From: Lutraria lutraria
Taxonomy: Eukaryota > Mollusca > Bivalvia > Venerida > Mactridae
NCBI GenBank assembly: GCA_964023205.1
Contig: OZ026833.1
Coordinates: 1,704,176-1,768,175, forward strand
Length of the DNA: 64,000 nt
Direction: 5' to 3'
Under the pieces are notes generated by a model. The model was not told the DNA's origin and ran no database searches. It worked only from the letters and a program-made list of their open reading frames with translations. Made by a program: the position numbers and the translations under genes. Below, piece after piece: positions 48,297 through 61,900 of this stretch. Each line of letters begins with the position of its first letter. Positions within the stretch are counted from its first letter, which is position 1.

Positions 48297-49411
48297 CTGT
48301 ACTTGTGATCCCTTCCCTTAACAATTACGTAAGTGTGGTAGCGGTCACTTTCGATTAAAGGCCACCCAGTGAATAAAAGTCATTCTTTACAAACCACCAT
48401 TGATTATTTTGAACAAAATGACCCCCGAATAAAGCTCCCTGTTAGTAAAGGCCACATTTAGACTTTCCCATGGGATACAATCACTAACCATACAAACTAT
48501 TAAAATAACTTCCAAAACAGGTAAAGTTTTAAAATGAGGTATCAATTATGAAGTTGTATATTAAATTACCATTTTATTTAACTGTCAAAGCTGAATTATT
48601 ACTCGGTTGCTGATGAATTTTAGCTTCGCAGCATTGTCCAACCATTACGGCACGGTAATCACTCGGGACAATCCTGGACCGGCCTTGTTGATACGGACAG
48701 ACCAGGATGTTTTATAATGTCTAATACAACCGGGGGTTACCGACTTAATCTTTGAAATTCCGATGCAGAGTCGAGGCAGGTGTTTGGTTGTATCCTGGGC
48801 GTAGCGTTATAATTCCTGGTGTTCCAGAATATTGGTGAGCACTACATGCACGATAAACCAGAGGTTGAACCCGGCTTAAGATCTGTATGGCGGTTATTTT
48901 TTCACCGGAAGATACTGGTACCAGGATCGTGATAGTGAAAATGAGGCTTGAGATGAATACATATATCTTAAAACTTACGAAAGTAACCGAATCTCACCGA
49001 AGCTAGAAATAAACATATGCATGAATTGTAAAATTGTGCATGTTGACAGTTGAATACACTCGTACTACATTTGTGTCAAGCACTATGTGTATATTTAAGA
49101 GATTGCTTTATGTACTAGTACATATTGAAATGCAACGACAAGTTATATAAATACTCGTATTAGCGTTAATTAAGTCAATATTTAAATAGTACCCAAACGT
49201 CTTAAGTACACTGAATATCGTGCTATACACTATAATAAACATCATATTTGATCGGGGACGGTATAAAAACTGACCTATCCGCTAACATCCTCTGTTATCA
49301 ATGCTGGAATACATGATAAAGTTAAAAGATGGGACGGAATATCTGACCGTGACTGAACACTTAAATGACAAGTTTAATAACTGTGGCTACGTTATGTTTT
49401 TCTACCTCAGT

Positions 49412-49420
49412 TATATATAA
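49412..49420 (+). promoter_or_regulatory. Likely TATA box of the P450
   Basis: TATATATAAG lies 40-47 bp before the ATG at 49459, which predicts a short 5' UTR of about 15-25 nt. No other TATA-like box stands closer. Confidence 0.5.
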
Positions 49421-49458
49421 GATGAACAAAGTGATACTCACAGCATAGGGTGTCAGTC

Positions 49459-52400
49459 ATGGATTTTACTGTAGGCTTGATTTTTGTTTTGGCATTTTTA
49501 CTTGCCTCTTTATTCTTGCGTAAAAAGCAGAACTTACCTCCGGGGTACGCAGGGATACCTGTTCTAGGATCAATTTCATTCATTCGGAAGTTGAATGGAC
49601 GAAGACCACATATCGCTTTCTTTGAAGAATCCAAAAAACTTGGAAGAGTGTATAGGTTTTACTTCGGTCAGATATTAGTTGTAGTGCTTTCCGGATATGA
49701 TATCATTTACGAAGCACTGGTTGTAAAGAAGGAGACGTTTAGTGAACGGCCCACAACCGGAAGAGATGTATTTCGTGATGCCTTGTCTGAAGATTTTACG
49801 GGTATGTCGACATTTTGCATATTTCAGGTAACTATTTGTTATCTAGCTGTCTACACATGTTAACTAGTCTGTATCAGGCATTAACGTCTTTAAGACCAAT
49901 TTCGGAGTATTTAAAAATAGTAACTTGTTAGAGTCGTATTTATTCAGATAATTAACTGTTTATTATTGTATTTGTCGTCAGACTTTTAATGTTTGCACAG
50001 TCAGGTGGGTTATAATCATAGGAGGGTTTTAACTCACGGTAGTGAAAGATCACGGGGTTTTAACTCACGGTAGTGATAGATCAGGGGATTTTAACTCACG
50101 GTAGTGATAGATCACGGGGTTTTAACTCACGGTAGTGATAGATCACGGGGTTTTAACTCACGGTAGTGATAGATCACGGGGTTTTAACTCACGGTAGTGA
50201 TAGATCATGGGGTTTTAACTGACGACAGTGACAGATCATGGGGTTTTAACTCACGGTAGTGATAGATCACGGGGTTTTAACTCACGGTAGTGATAGATCA
50301 CGGGGTTTCAACTCACGGTAGTGATAGATCATGAGGTTTTAACTCACGGTAGTGATATATCAAGGGGTTTTAACTCACGGTAGTGATAGATCATGGGGTT
50401 TTAACTCACGGTAGTGATAGATCATGGGGTTTTAACTCACGGTGGTGATAGATCATGGGGTTTTAACTCACGGTAGTGATAGATCAAGGGGTTTTAACTC
50501 ACGGTAGTGATAGATCATGGGGTTTTAACTCACGGTGGTGATAGATCATGGGGTTTTAACTCACGGTAGTGATAGATCACGGGGTTTTAACTCGCGGTAG
50601 TGATAGATCACGGGGTTTTAACTCACGGTAGTGATAGATCACGGGGTTTTAACTCACGGTAGTGATAGATCATGGGGTTTTAACTCACGGTAGTGATAAA
50701 TCACGGGGTTTTAACTCACGGTAGTGATAGACCATGAGGTTTTAACTCACGGTAGTGATAGATCATGGGGTTTTAACTCACGGTAGTGATAGATTATGGG
50801 GTTTTAACTCACGGTAGTGATAGATCATGGGGTTTTAACTCACGGTAGTGATAGATCACGGGGTTTTAACTCACGGTAGTGATAGATCATGGGGTTTTAA
50901 CTGACGACAGTGACAGATCATGGGGTTTTAACTCACGGAAGTGATAGATCAAGGGGTTTTACCTCACGGTAGTGATAGATCACGGGGTTTTAACTCACGG
51001 TAGTGATAGATCACGGGGTTTTAACTCACGGTAGTGATAGATCACGGGGTTTTAACTCACGGTAGTGATAGATCACGGGGTTTTAACTCACGGTAGTGAT
51101 AGATCATGGGGTTTTAACTCACGGTAGTGATAAATCACGGGGTTTTAACTCACGGTAGTGATAGATCATTAGGTTTTAACTCACGGTAGTGATAGATCAC
51201 GGGATTTTAACTCACGGTAGTGATAGATCATGGGGTTTTAACTCACGGTAGTGATAGATCATGGGGTTTTAACTCACGGTAGTGATAGATCATGGGGTTT
51301 TAACTCACGGTAGTGATAGATCATGGGGTTTTAACTCACGGAAGTGATAGATCAAGGGGTTTTACCTCACGGTAGTGATAGATCACGGGGTTTTAACTCA
51401 CGGTAGTGATAGATCACGGGGTTTTAACTCACGGTAGTGATAGATCACGGGGTTTTAACTCACGGTAGTGATATATCACGGGGTTTTAACTCACGGTAGT
51501 GATAGATCATGGGGTTTTAACTCACGGTAGTGATAGATCACGGGGTTTTAACTCACGGTAGTGATAGATCATGGGGTTTTAACTGTAACGCTCGTCGCTT
51601 GAAGTTCTATTTTTAGAGTGGGAGATTTGATAGACGGCATGGTTAGAAAACGTTGGCATCAGGGATATTTTAGAATAGAAATCATTTCTTTGGTTTGTTG
51701 AATTCTTAGAATAATGATCCTAGAAATTCCTTTTTTGATATTTTATTAAACATTTCCCCTTTCCAGAAGGTGGTATTATATTCAGGAAATATGATACACC
51801 ATGGAGAGAATCTCGAAGATTTACTCTGCAAGCATTACGGGACTTCGGAGTCGGCAAATCTTCGCTGGAAGAAAACATCACTGTGGAAATCAATGCAGTT
51901 GGAAGCAAATTCGATTCATTGAAAGGCAAGCCAACATCAGTAAATGACATTATGCAGAAAGTTGTCGCAAACGTAATATTCAATATTGTGTTTGGTAAAA
52001 GGTACACACCGTTTATTTCTAATCTTGAATAACCTAATTTCTCAAAAAGATTACCTGAATAAAAATGTATAACGTTTTATATATGAAAGTAAGCACATGA
52101 ATACTATTTATATTCACCGGAAGGTCGAGAAACTGCATTGGCTTAGAATTATTAACGCTTCAAAAATACTTAATGAAGAAGTAATAGTACACGTACTCAT
52201 TTTCGACAATTTAATGTTGAAAACTTCTCACTGTTCAATTTCAGGTACGAGTTTGATGACCCCGAGTTTGACCGTTTAAGAGGTTTAACAAATACTGTCG
52301 TTTCTGGATCAGGTGCTTTATCAGCGTCTAATTTCCTACCAGCATTCATCGCTTCTCTTATAAACAAAAAAGTAAGTACCTGGATTAACAATAAGCCTCG

Positions 52401-55400
52401 TGCAGTGGAACCGATGAATATAAATTCCTAGATGAAAAAAAACATACAATACCTACCATCTTCTCCCACAACTACCTCCCCGAGGCAAACCCACCCATAC
52501 ACATAGGACCATACACAATGGATGACTGAACACATAGGACAATACACAATGGATGACTGAATACATAGGACAATACACAACGGATGACTGAACACATAGG
52601 ACAGTACACAACGGATGACTGAATACATATGACAATACAAAAAGGATGACTGAACACATAGGACAATACACAATGGATGACTGAATACATAGGACAATAC
52701 ACAACGAATGACTGAATACACAGGGCTATACACAATGGATGACTGAATACATAGGACAATACACAACGGATGACTGAATACACAGGGCTATACACAATGG
52801 ATGATTGAATACATAGGACAATACACAATGGATGACTGAATACATAGGACAATACACAACGGATGACTGAACACATAGGACAATACACAACGGATGACTG
52901 AATACATATGACAATACAAAATGGATGACTGAACACATAGGACAATACACAATGGATGACCGAATACATAGGACAATACACAACGGATGACTGAATACAC
53001 AGGGCTATACACAATGGATGACTGAATACATAGGACAATACACAACGGATGACTGAATATACAGGGCTATACATAATGGATGACTGAACACATAGGACAA
53101 TACACAATGGATGACTGAACACATAGGACAATACACAATGGATTACTGAACACATAGGATAATACACAATGGATGACTGAATACATAGTACAATACACAA
53201 TGGATGACTAAACAGATATCGTCATATACAATGAATGACATAACATGTAGAACCGTACACAATGGATGACTGAACACATAGGGCTATACACAATGATTAA
53301 CGAAACAGATAGGACCATAGAAAATGGATGACTAAACACATAGGATCATACACAATGGATGACTGAACACATAGTGCTATACGCTATGGATGACTAAACA
53401 CATAGGACCATACACAATGGATGACTAAACACTGTCTCCTCTGTTCGTAAAGATCACATTAGCAAAACAAAGTCATCACCCGCAGATCCTTGCGATTTGA
53501 AAAGACCGGAATACATTTTAAATACCTTCTCTTGTCATTGAGCCAAGCAGCAGATTACCACTTTGTAAAACTAGCCAAAATGGAACGAAAAAGTTTTATT
53601 TGGCCACAGCAATGTCAAATCAATGTTCTTGAGTAGCTCCCTAAACTGTAATTAGAACTAGTTCATTGTGGCTATTGAGTAGAGTACTAAGTAGTCTTAT
53701 AAATTGATATCAATTATGTTTTTAACTTTCCATTTAGGATAGCGATGCAGACATACAAAGATTAAATGCTATTAGATCGATGCGAGATTATATATTCGAC
53801 GAGATAGCGGAACACGAAAACTCTTTTGACGAATCGAACATAAGAGATTTTATTGATATCTATATAAAGACAAGCAGAAGTGAAGGAAATGAGATTAAGA
53901 AATACATAACAAGTAAGTTTAAGTCTGAATAAAGATCAATAACCGGTCATAAGAACACCAATCCAGAAATTGTGATATAATTAAATGCAACCTTTCCAAA
54001 GCAACACCCTTTGGGTGTAGCAGAATTATGTTATTGTTGAGAGGTTGTTGCTCAAGAGAGGGCCGCTCTGGAGAGGCTGTACTGTAATTCATTTTAGACA
54101 AAAATGAAGTATTAAAAATCGTTGGATAGGAAACGCTCTACATCATGCATGTTCATATATTCTTGTAGCTCTAACTTTGAGGAGCTAAATCTATATGACA
54201 TAAACGTCTAACTTGCCCATTTTCATGTGACCTCAAAACGCGTATTTTTAGGTCCTGATATATAGACAGATGACAATTGCAAATGTTTTAAACATTTAAG
54301 TAATTACAATCAATAATCAAATATTCATTATTATTTTTCATGATCAATTAAAAAAGCGCGTCCAACTAGTGTGAAGAAATAATGTTCCAAACGGAAACTG
54401 TGTTTTTGCACCGAAATAAAAAAAGAAAGAGATTTACAGTCAAACTTGTATTAACGGCCTACTGCGAAAAAAGGCCACCCTGTGAATAATGGCTACTCTT
54501 TTAAAAATGTTATTGATTTTTTACAAAATGTGGCCCTTATTGACAGGTCGCATTTATACGGACCTCTGTATAAATGCCGCCTGTCAATAAAGGCCACATT
54601 TTGTTTTTCCCAAGGATGGCCTTTGTTCATAGGTTTGAGTGTATTTCACTGTGAAACATTGACATATTGATTGATTTATCGTTTTAGAAGGCAACATGTT
54701 CCGTATTATCATTGATTTGTTCTTGGCTGGTTCAGAAACTACATCTACATCACTGGATTGGGCTTTTCTTTTTATGATTGAGTTTCCTGAAGTTCAGAAA
54801 AGATGTCGAGAAGAAATTACAAAGGTATGTTTTATATTTTATAAATCGAGGTTTTGACAGTACATAGCAATTTCTTCAAAGCAAATCCTTTAGGAGAAGC
54901 AAAATTATGTCGTTGCTGAGAGGTTGTTGCTCTAGAGAGGTTAAATTAAAAATCAAAACCTACAGTGGGGAAAAAGTATGCTGTTGTTGAAGGGAGGTTG
55001 TTGGTTATAGTAAAGTGATGGACGATATATAGATTTACTCACTGTGCTGCTTGTCTGAAACTCTCCACAAAATCCAGAAGTTAGCTATCTTAGTTAACAT
55101 GATCGGTCGTCTCCCTATACACCACAAGTGTAGAGTTTTCAGACTGATCGTCATAACTTTTCGATATGTCGTTAATTCAGGGCTGTAGGAACGGATGGGG
55201 GGGAGGGGCTAGGGTGCATAGGCCGCCGTACTCTCTGGAATGTTTATTTTTAAGTGGCAATGCAAAATCGCAACTTCTTGCGCGAAACAGATTAGTGACA
55301 GTGCCCGAAATATTCCGAAATATCCGCAATGGTCATCACGTGATATAAACAAAACAGAAATAGAGCGAGGTCACGTGTTACTCATACCAACTAGTGTTAG

Positions 55401-57947
55401 CTTGATGACGCAGTCGCTATTTATCTATGAATGGAGCGAGCTCGATATCTGCCCATCTGTCAATAAATGCAGCCGAAACTCTTTATATCAAAGGAATTAG
55501 GAAAAATTGTTCGATCTAAATGAACTTCGATGTATAAATTCTTAGAGAAAATCGCTGTGTTTATTAACGGTGTGTTGTAATAATCAGTTATCCGCAATGG
55601 TCATCACGTGATATAAACAAAACAGAAATAGAGCGAGGTCACGTGTTACTCATACCAACTAGTGTTAGCTTGATGACGCAGTCGCTATTTATCTATGAAT
55701 GGAGCGAGCTCGATATCTGCCCATCTGTCAATAAATGCAGCCGAAACTCTTTATATCAAAGGAATTAGGAAAAACTGTTCGATCTAAATGAAATTCGATG
55801 TATAAATTCTTAGAGAAAATCGCTGTGTTTATTAACGGTGTGTTGTAATAATCAGTTAATCGTGTTATAAGATACGGATTATACGTTTCGATGTATTTAT
55901 TTTAGCAACATGTCGCAAATAAACAAAACATTATAAACATATTCACACAGACTAATTTTATAATCGCGGGCGTGGACACTGACTTTTTTACGCAATTGTC
56001 GTTAATTAAATGTCGATTTCGGAGCTCAATACAAAATATGTCCGATCAGGTGAGAAATGATGACTTAATTGGTTCGACATAGACGGTCACTTTATGGTTC
56101 GATATAGATGGTCACTTTGCAGTTGAAAATCCATGTTTGGGACCGTTATACCAGATTTTTACGACAACGTACCCTCAGACCACGGAGTATATTATTTTTG
56201 GAGACTTTATTTAAATATTTGATATGCATTCCAGCAGATATTGCAACGTCTGATACATCGAGGTGATAGTTTCCCCTGATTTTAATTTTAGGGTGGAAAC
56301 AGGGACTACATATAGAGTACCTCGTGAACTGTAGAACCATATGGCCAGATTCATGAGATTCATGAAACATCAACGGCTTGTATTTTTGATGGAGTGGATG
56401 ATCACTTTAGTTTCGGGATCAGTTAAGTCAAAATAACAAATTCGTTTGATCTGAAACTTCGCACATCCTGATAAAAAATTCTACATAGGCCACATTCTAG
56501 AATTGAATTGCCGGATGCGATTATGCGCCGTACAAACATTTAACTTGTGGTTGTCTTGATTGTTTTTATGACAGGAGATTGGAGATAAACCCGTGGAATA
56601 CAGTGATCGAAACAAACTACCTTATGTTAACGCTGTTCTTATGGAAATTCAGAGACGTTCCACAATAAGTAAGAACTAGAATTTTACTAGTTTTTTAGTA
56701 CAGTTGGCCAACTGGTATAAAGTAGACCCCTTCACAGGCATTGCGTAGGTCTACTGTGTTAGAATATTTGAATTAGAAGAGTATATACCCTCTGATCTCT
56801 TATGCCATAATTCATCGTTCAAAAAATAGAAATAAGGGGCCTCAGTCAAAATGGTGATACGTATTTCTTGCATTCACCCATTCGAATGTGAATTTCTGGG
56901 AACTATATATTATATTATAAAAATACACCACTACATCAAAATAAAAAAAGAATACTTCTCCGCATCTAGGTCTTCACTGTGTATCTGTGAATACTGTACA
57001 AGAATGAAAACTAGAAATGTGTCCGACACGAATGTCCCCGATGAGAGATAAGTAAAAAGGGGCCATAACTCCTATGAAGATGTTTGAATTTGAACGGAAA
57101 GCGAACTTGACTTGTATTTTATTATTATACACCTTCATGTAAAATATGAAACTAATCCATAGAATATTTCTGAGTTGTCACTCGCAATCCAAATTTTGAA
57201 CGGACGGCCATTTCGAATGGCGGGGGCATAAACATACTTGTTCGTCTTTATGTTTTGGGAAGTTCAAATGTTGTACACATCAAAACTTGTTTTGATATTT
57301 CAGTACCACTGAATGTTATCCACTGTACAAACAAAGACACTACACTTGATGGTTATGATATTCCAAAAGGCACATTGATCATTCCTACTTTGTATTCAGT
57401 CAGTATGGACGAAAAATATTTTGAAGAGCCGTTAAAGTTTAACCCTGACCGGTTTATAGATGCTGAAGGCAAACTAATTAAGAATGAAGCAGTGTTGCCG
57501 TTTTCTGCAGGTAGATTTTTTAATATATCAAGGATATCGCTTTTATTTCATAAACCATCTAGAACTTATATGTCTTGTTTTGTTTTCTAAATACAATGGT
57601 TTGCATGAACGTGCTTAGTATTTGAAGGTTCGTTTGGATATTGCACTTCATATGTATTCATATATATTGGAGATAAAATGTGTCCATTTCTTTATGATTT
57701 TGTCCGGCAACAATCATATTCATTTGCTTGTTTGATATCACTTTTGACATTATAATTTGCAGGACCAAGGTCCTGTCTTGGAGAACCTTTGGCGAGGCTT
57801 GAATTGTTTATGGTAGTTGTAAGTTTGCTACAGAAGTTCACATTTGACAGAGAAGATCCTAATATAGCCCATACCCTAGAACCCAAACTAGGACAAGTGA
57901 CCAACGCACCTTTGTCATACAAGCTAAGAGCTACCAGAATTCTGTAG
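49459..57947 (+). CDS. Cytochrome P450, CYP2-type, eight exons, 500 aa
   Basis: Exons: 49459-49801, 51767-52001, 52245-52371, 53738-53912, 54688-54824, 56575-56668, 57304-57510, 57763-57947. All introns are GT-AG and the exons sum to 1503 nt with no stop. Residues 4-20 are the ER membrane anchor, followed by the proline hinge [12 protein letters not shown]. Helix C is WRESRRF (127-133), with the CYP2-like [11 protein letters not shown] next. The I-helix oxygen-activation motif is AGSETTS (307-313). The K-helix ExxR is E363-R366. The PERF-type motif is FNPDRF (416-421). The heme loop is [10 protein letters not shown] with Cys444. So all catalytic features are present. Expected activity: NADPH-dependent monooxygenation in the ER; substrate unknown. 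The frame is open three codons upstream only through a GTG, so ATG 49459 is the start. Introns carry two minisatellites and several mobile elements. Confidence 0.95.
50022..51585. repeat. 31-bp minisatellite in P450 intron 1
   Basis: About 50 copies of a 31-bp unit (GGGGTTTTAACTCACGG then TAGTGATAGATCAC). Variants at the CAC/CAT/CAA position before GGGG and rare TGACGACAGTGACA copies repeat in the same order, showing block duplications. It occupies most of the 1965-bp intron. Confidence 0.97.
52490..53433. repeat. 31-bp minisatellite in P450 intron 3
   Basis: About 30 copies of a 31-bp unit (CATAGGACAATACACAA then TGGATGACTGAA) with alternating variants GGACAATAC / GGGCTATAC and CAATGG / CAACGG. 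The right 250 bp are more degenerate. Long minus-strand open frames across it are a consequence of the repeat. Confidence 0.97.
54435..54643. mobile_element. ~209-bp MITE in P450 intron 4
   Basis: TA target sites flank inverted ends CAGTCAAACTTGTATTAA and its counterpart TTCATAGGTTTGAGTG. Internal AAGGCCAC and TTATTGACAGG/CCTGTCAATAA are also inverted. Non-autonomous, mariner-like. Confidence 0.75.
55221..56548 (-). mobile_element. Dispersed ~1.05 kb element, copy 2 (1.33 kb)
   Basis: Inverted relative of 19469-20519, inserted in P450 intron 5 so that its end lies about 26 bp before the exon 6 acceptor. It is longer than copy 1 because of an internal 268-bp tandem duplication (55323-55858). 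Confidence 0.75.
55323..55858. repeat. 268-bp tandem duplication inside element copy 2
   Basis: TCCGCAATGGTCATCACGTG at 55323 recurs at 55591, and the 268 bases following each are almost identical. Copy 1 on the C1q side has a single copy, so the duplication arose after the copies separated. Confidence 0.9.
56820..57240. repeat. Probable dispersed repeat in P450 intron 6
   Basis: Phrases AAGGGGCCTCAGTCAAAATG and GGGGCCATAACTCCTATGAA with GAACGGACGGCCATTTCGAA resemble high-copy bivalve repeats. There is no second copy in this window, so the call is tentative. Confidence 0.35.
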
Positions 57948-58009
57948 ACTCATCTCTTATGTAATGGAATATTGCAAAAGAAGTGTTTTCCGAACATTTC
58001 AACATTTCG

Positions 58010-58015
58010 ATTAAA
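58010..58015 (+). promoter_or_regulatory. Candidate P450 poly(A) signal
   Basis: ATTAAA lies 63 nt beyond the stop codon. A canonical AATAAA also occurs at 58525-58530. Either could be used. Confidence 0.4.
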
Positions 58016-58941
58016 GATTTAAATGTTGCTTTAAAATTGACATGCTATATCATTAGTACTGAGACTGTTATTTCTTTTATAATAATGCTAGTCAGAAACT
58101 TGTATCTCTTTCTGTACTTCAATGTGTTATAGCATTGTCCTATTTGATACATTTCCTCGTCTGGTTTTTGTAAAAGTTGTCATCAGAAAATATTTTGATT
58201 ATTATATGATCAGTCGTCAAAATTAGCAACTTAATTGTCTTTAATGCAGTATTTGATCATTCTTCGATTTTCTTCTTCATTCGAAAATTCTAGAAACACT
58301 TCACCTTTTCAATTTCTTATGTTCTGCAACGTAGAGTGTCAATATTTGTTTTATTTGTTCATGCTTTTAAAATGCAATGGCAATATGTTAATGTTTATGG
58401 AGATGTCGGGACAAACAATAGTGTTAATCTACTCACATTAATCGTTTCATTGCTTTATATAAATGTTTTATTATTTTGTAATATGTTTCATGCATAATAT
58501 AGAATGTTGTCATAAACGAACACAAATAAAATGTACAAACAAAACAAATGTTAATATTTCGATGTACACATGTATCTATGTATTAGACCAAATTTAAACT
58601 AGTGTTGTTCCACTGTTGTTGCTATCGCGTGCCCACGCGATGAATAAAATATTTCCCATGTCCCCTTTATGTGACCGTATTGTTGTACGTGCACAAAGTT
58701 TATACAAAAAAGGCCGAATGTGTTTTTAAGCTATACTCTACAGCAGCTTGGTACTTCCGTTTTTATCATACTACTCTGAAAAGTTTACAACAGTATATTT
58801 GACATTGTATGTACCAATAAATATGAATTTGTTCAGGATTGATACGATTTGGTAATACTTTATTTAGACAATTGATAGGATAACAGCGACATAAAACGTG
58901 TACTTGATATAAGACACCTAGATATAGACATTATATAACTA

Positions 58942-61900
58942 TCAGTTGGCTAGAATCGTTGTCAAAAACAACGCTAAATTCAAAATGGTGGTTATCACTA
59001 AAAAGAAGACAAATAACACGAAGTCTGAAGCGGAAACAACATCAGACCAAGATACATCAACTTCATCATTTTCTTCAGTAGATATTGAACTAACACTCTC
59101 ATAGCTTATGGTAGACTTGGCACTAGTACAATCAATGTCTTGGGTAACTTCTTTCTCGCTCTCAAAGTTTGAATAATCAGCATGTTCGAAGTCGTAATTA
59201 GGAAGTTGACTTTCTATTTCGTTCCCAAGTAGGCCTATTCCCATTCATTGACTCATTTTTAACCCCGAACTATGATTGCTTGTCCACGGAGGATCATTCA
59301 TTCGAGATACTGGGCGATTTAGTTTAGTTTAAACTTATTTATTTTACATCGATTGTAGAACAAGTTCTTTCAACTTATATTAACTACTCTCGATGGCTGC
59401 TTCCTGGATTCCTACCAGTACTCGCGCCGAAAGAAGGGATTGTGAAGGTTCCGGTCCAATTCCGCCGCTGACGGTATTCGAACCCGCAACCGCCGGGTTA
59501 TGAGTCCGACGCTCTACCCCTACACCACTGTTCCTCCCTGGTCGATTTGATGAACTACTCGGATCGATTGATGCTAGACCTTTGCTTTCAAGGAAACACG
59601 TTTGGTGACTAACTGGTCTTTGGTCCGTAAATATCGAAGCTCTGCTCAATAATCTTTCAATAGCTAGTCAGCTACTTGACCTAAGACCACCGTCATCGCC
59701 TGTTACATCATTTACTTCATTTACATTGTACTTGGTCTCTCTGTTCTTCAAACGCATCGTGTTCATCGGAATCATTTTGACTGCTTTCTAATTGGATTTT
59801 GTGGCCGTCTTCACTGCTTTCAAAGTCATTTTCGGGGGTCTGTGGTAACTGATCCATGCTATGGACACTTACGTCATCTGACTGTCTTCTGTTGACAGCA
59901 GATAACAGTAAAATATTCGCACTGTCTTCCGTGGATGCATTTGACTCAGCATCGCTTGTGTTGTTTTCATCACGTTTAAGTTCATTGTCCATATGAGGAT
60001 CAGGATAACCATCGTTCGGCGAATCAGTAGAATCAATGTTTTCTGTACTGTTTGATTCCTCCTTATCATCGTAGTTGGAAATATGAACTGTTGCATGATG
60101 TTCTATAGTCGTAGGCGTGAGGACTTCATTGTCCATACCATTAAATGAAACGGTTTTTGTGCCGCTTTTAGTAGAAGACCTTGAAATAAGCTCGCGTTCA
60201 TGATCATTCGCTGATTTAACTCTCATTATTTTCGACTCTGGTAATTGGTCGCAATCGTCATAAATTGAATAAGAGTCAGCTTCATGACCATTATCAGTAG
60301 TATAGCATAAATCCTTACTTAAATCTCGATTATCTAATGACGTTCCTCGTTTGATTACCTGCATCGATGTCGATTGCCGCATATCAGTATATTCCATAAA
60401 TAACGTGTTATCTCTGTCTCTTTTGTCCCTTTCTAATAGACCATCTGGTGTAGGCTCACCGTATGATGTTATTTTATCATCTACACTTACAAAAGTAACA
60501 GAACGCTACTTTTTAGATTCATTTATCATTATATTCATCAACTGTTTGTTCACTTACATCATCATTGAGTAGTCCTTCTTTGCCAGAATCATCAACTGTA
60601 CTTATATCGCCTTTACTATCACTATCTTTGTCCTCATTCTTCGATTTACACGGAATTAATCCACGAATTATGTTACCAATTTAACCATTTTCTTTAATCA
60701 TGAGTATCTCGGATATCTCAATTCACTTGCAACACACACACCATTAAACCTATTGCACTCAGTATTGTCATTATAAGAAGGTACGCCGCATACAGAGATA
60801 TAGTATCCGAATTCTCTGGCATGGACTAATTTGTTATTATCAGGAGAAGAACAAAAGAAAGAAAGATTGTAACACTAACTCCTGTTTTCTCACCGGATTC
60901 TGCTGGAACGACAAATGTGAATACGTAAATCAACATTACTATTGGTAATGCCATGTAGTAAGAGACCTATTGTCGATTCCGTTCAAGGGTCAGAAAGAAT
61001 TCTACAGTTTTGTGATTATTCTTATCCTCTTGTTAAGTTCTGTGAGAATCCAGACGCCATTCATCGTTCACTTGGAACTTTTGATGAATTTGTAGACCAC
61101 GTGCTCCAAGTTCTGTGACAACCTCGCTGTCGTCTGATCCCCACGTTCCGAACTAAAATACAAAAAAATGTACAAAATATTGTACTACACAGTACGTTAC
61201 TATCAATATTGCATTTAAATGATATCAAAATACTTTGGCATGTTGATTTATGGATTCTGTGGAGCTGTAGTACTTAACTTAATCATTTTAAGAGTCAGTA
61301 GGGAATATTCATGGTATTTATTTCAACTTATGTCAAAGTTAACAAAACGTACGATTGTGTTTTAATGTTATGAAGTTGGGTCGACATCAAAACGTTGTCT
61401 GTAGTGGTTGTGGGATGCATTAGTGGTTATACATGTACTTACAAAGGGAAATGTGCACGTTTAACATAATATTACGAGTACTCCACTACTATTAAAGCTA
61501 ACAACATGTCATTTACTGTGTACTTATGTTTATCCTTCACTCACCTTTAATACGTGGGTAGTGAGTTAAATCCACATTGAATGCAGAAACCATGATTTGG
61601 TATGGCTTCCAAAGACAACTACCGTCATAATCAACAACAATGAAACACAAAAGAAGACCCCATTGCGATAACCTTCGAGAATCCATTAATTAAGGCTATA
61701 TCCGGTTTCCATAAGTCGTTTTTTTTCACGATGCCTTGTCGTTTAGTCGGTTACCATGCTGGACTTTCGTCTTGCCATGTCACTTCAAACTGCCCCGTCA
61801 ACTTCTGCTCAACCTAAGGAAAGTTAGTACATATTAGTATATTACGTATATAGAAATTTGCGAAGCGGAGTATGGAGCTGACCCCGGATGGGTGCAGTCA

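Larger units (their letters stand above)
47674..49458. other. Intergenic region upstream of the P450
   Basis: No gene seen. It contains a MITE at 48127-48296 and a fragment at about 48330-48475 (TTAAAGGCCACCCAGTGAAT) related to the MITE in P450 intron 4. The 3' part (48772-49230) is repeated at the window's right edge. Confidence 0.6.

Noticed and set aside
50022..51585. CRISPR-like regular array
   Set aside because: The 31-bp units are contiguous with no unique spacers, in an animal intron. It is a minisatellite.
52428..53200. 242-codon minus-strand frame of repeated [17 protein letters not shown] peptides
   Set aside because: Produced by the 31-bp intron 3 minisatellite, present in several frames, and antisense to a clear P450.
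59440..59537. Possible tRNA-Met gene (CAT in the anticodon-like loop)
   Set aside because: The stems pair poorly, there is no proper acceptor stem, and the unit has a SINE body, tail and target duplication.
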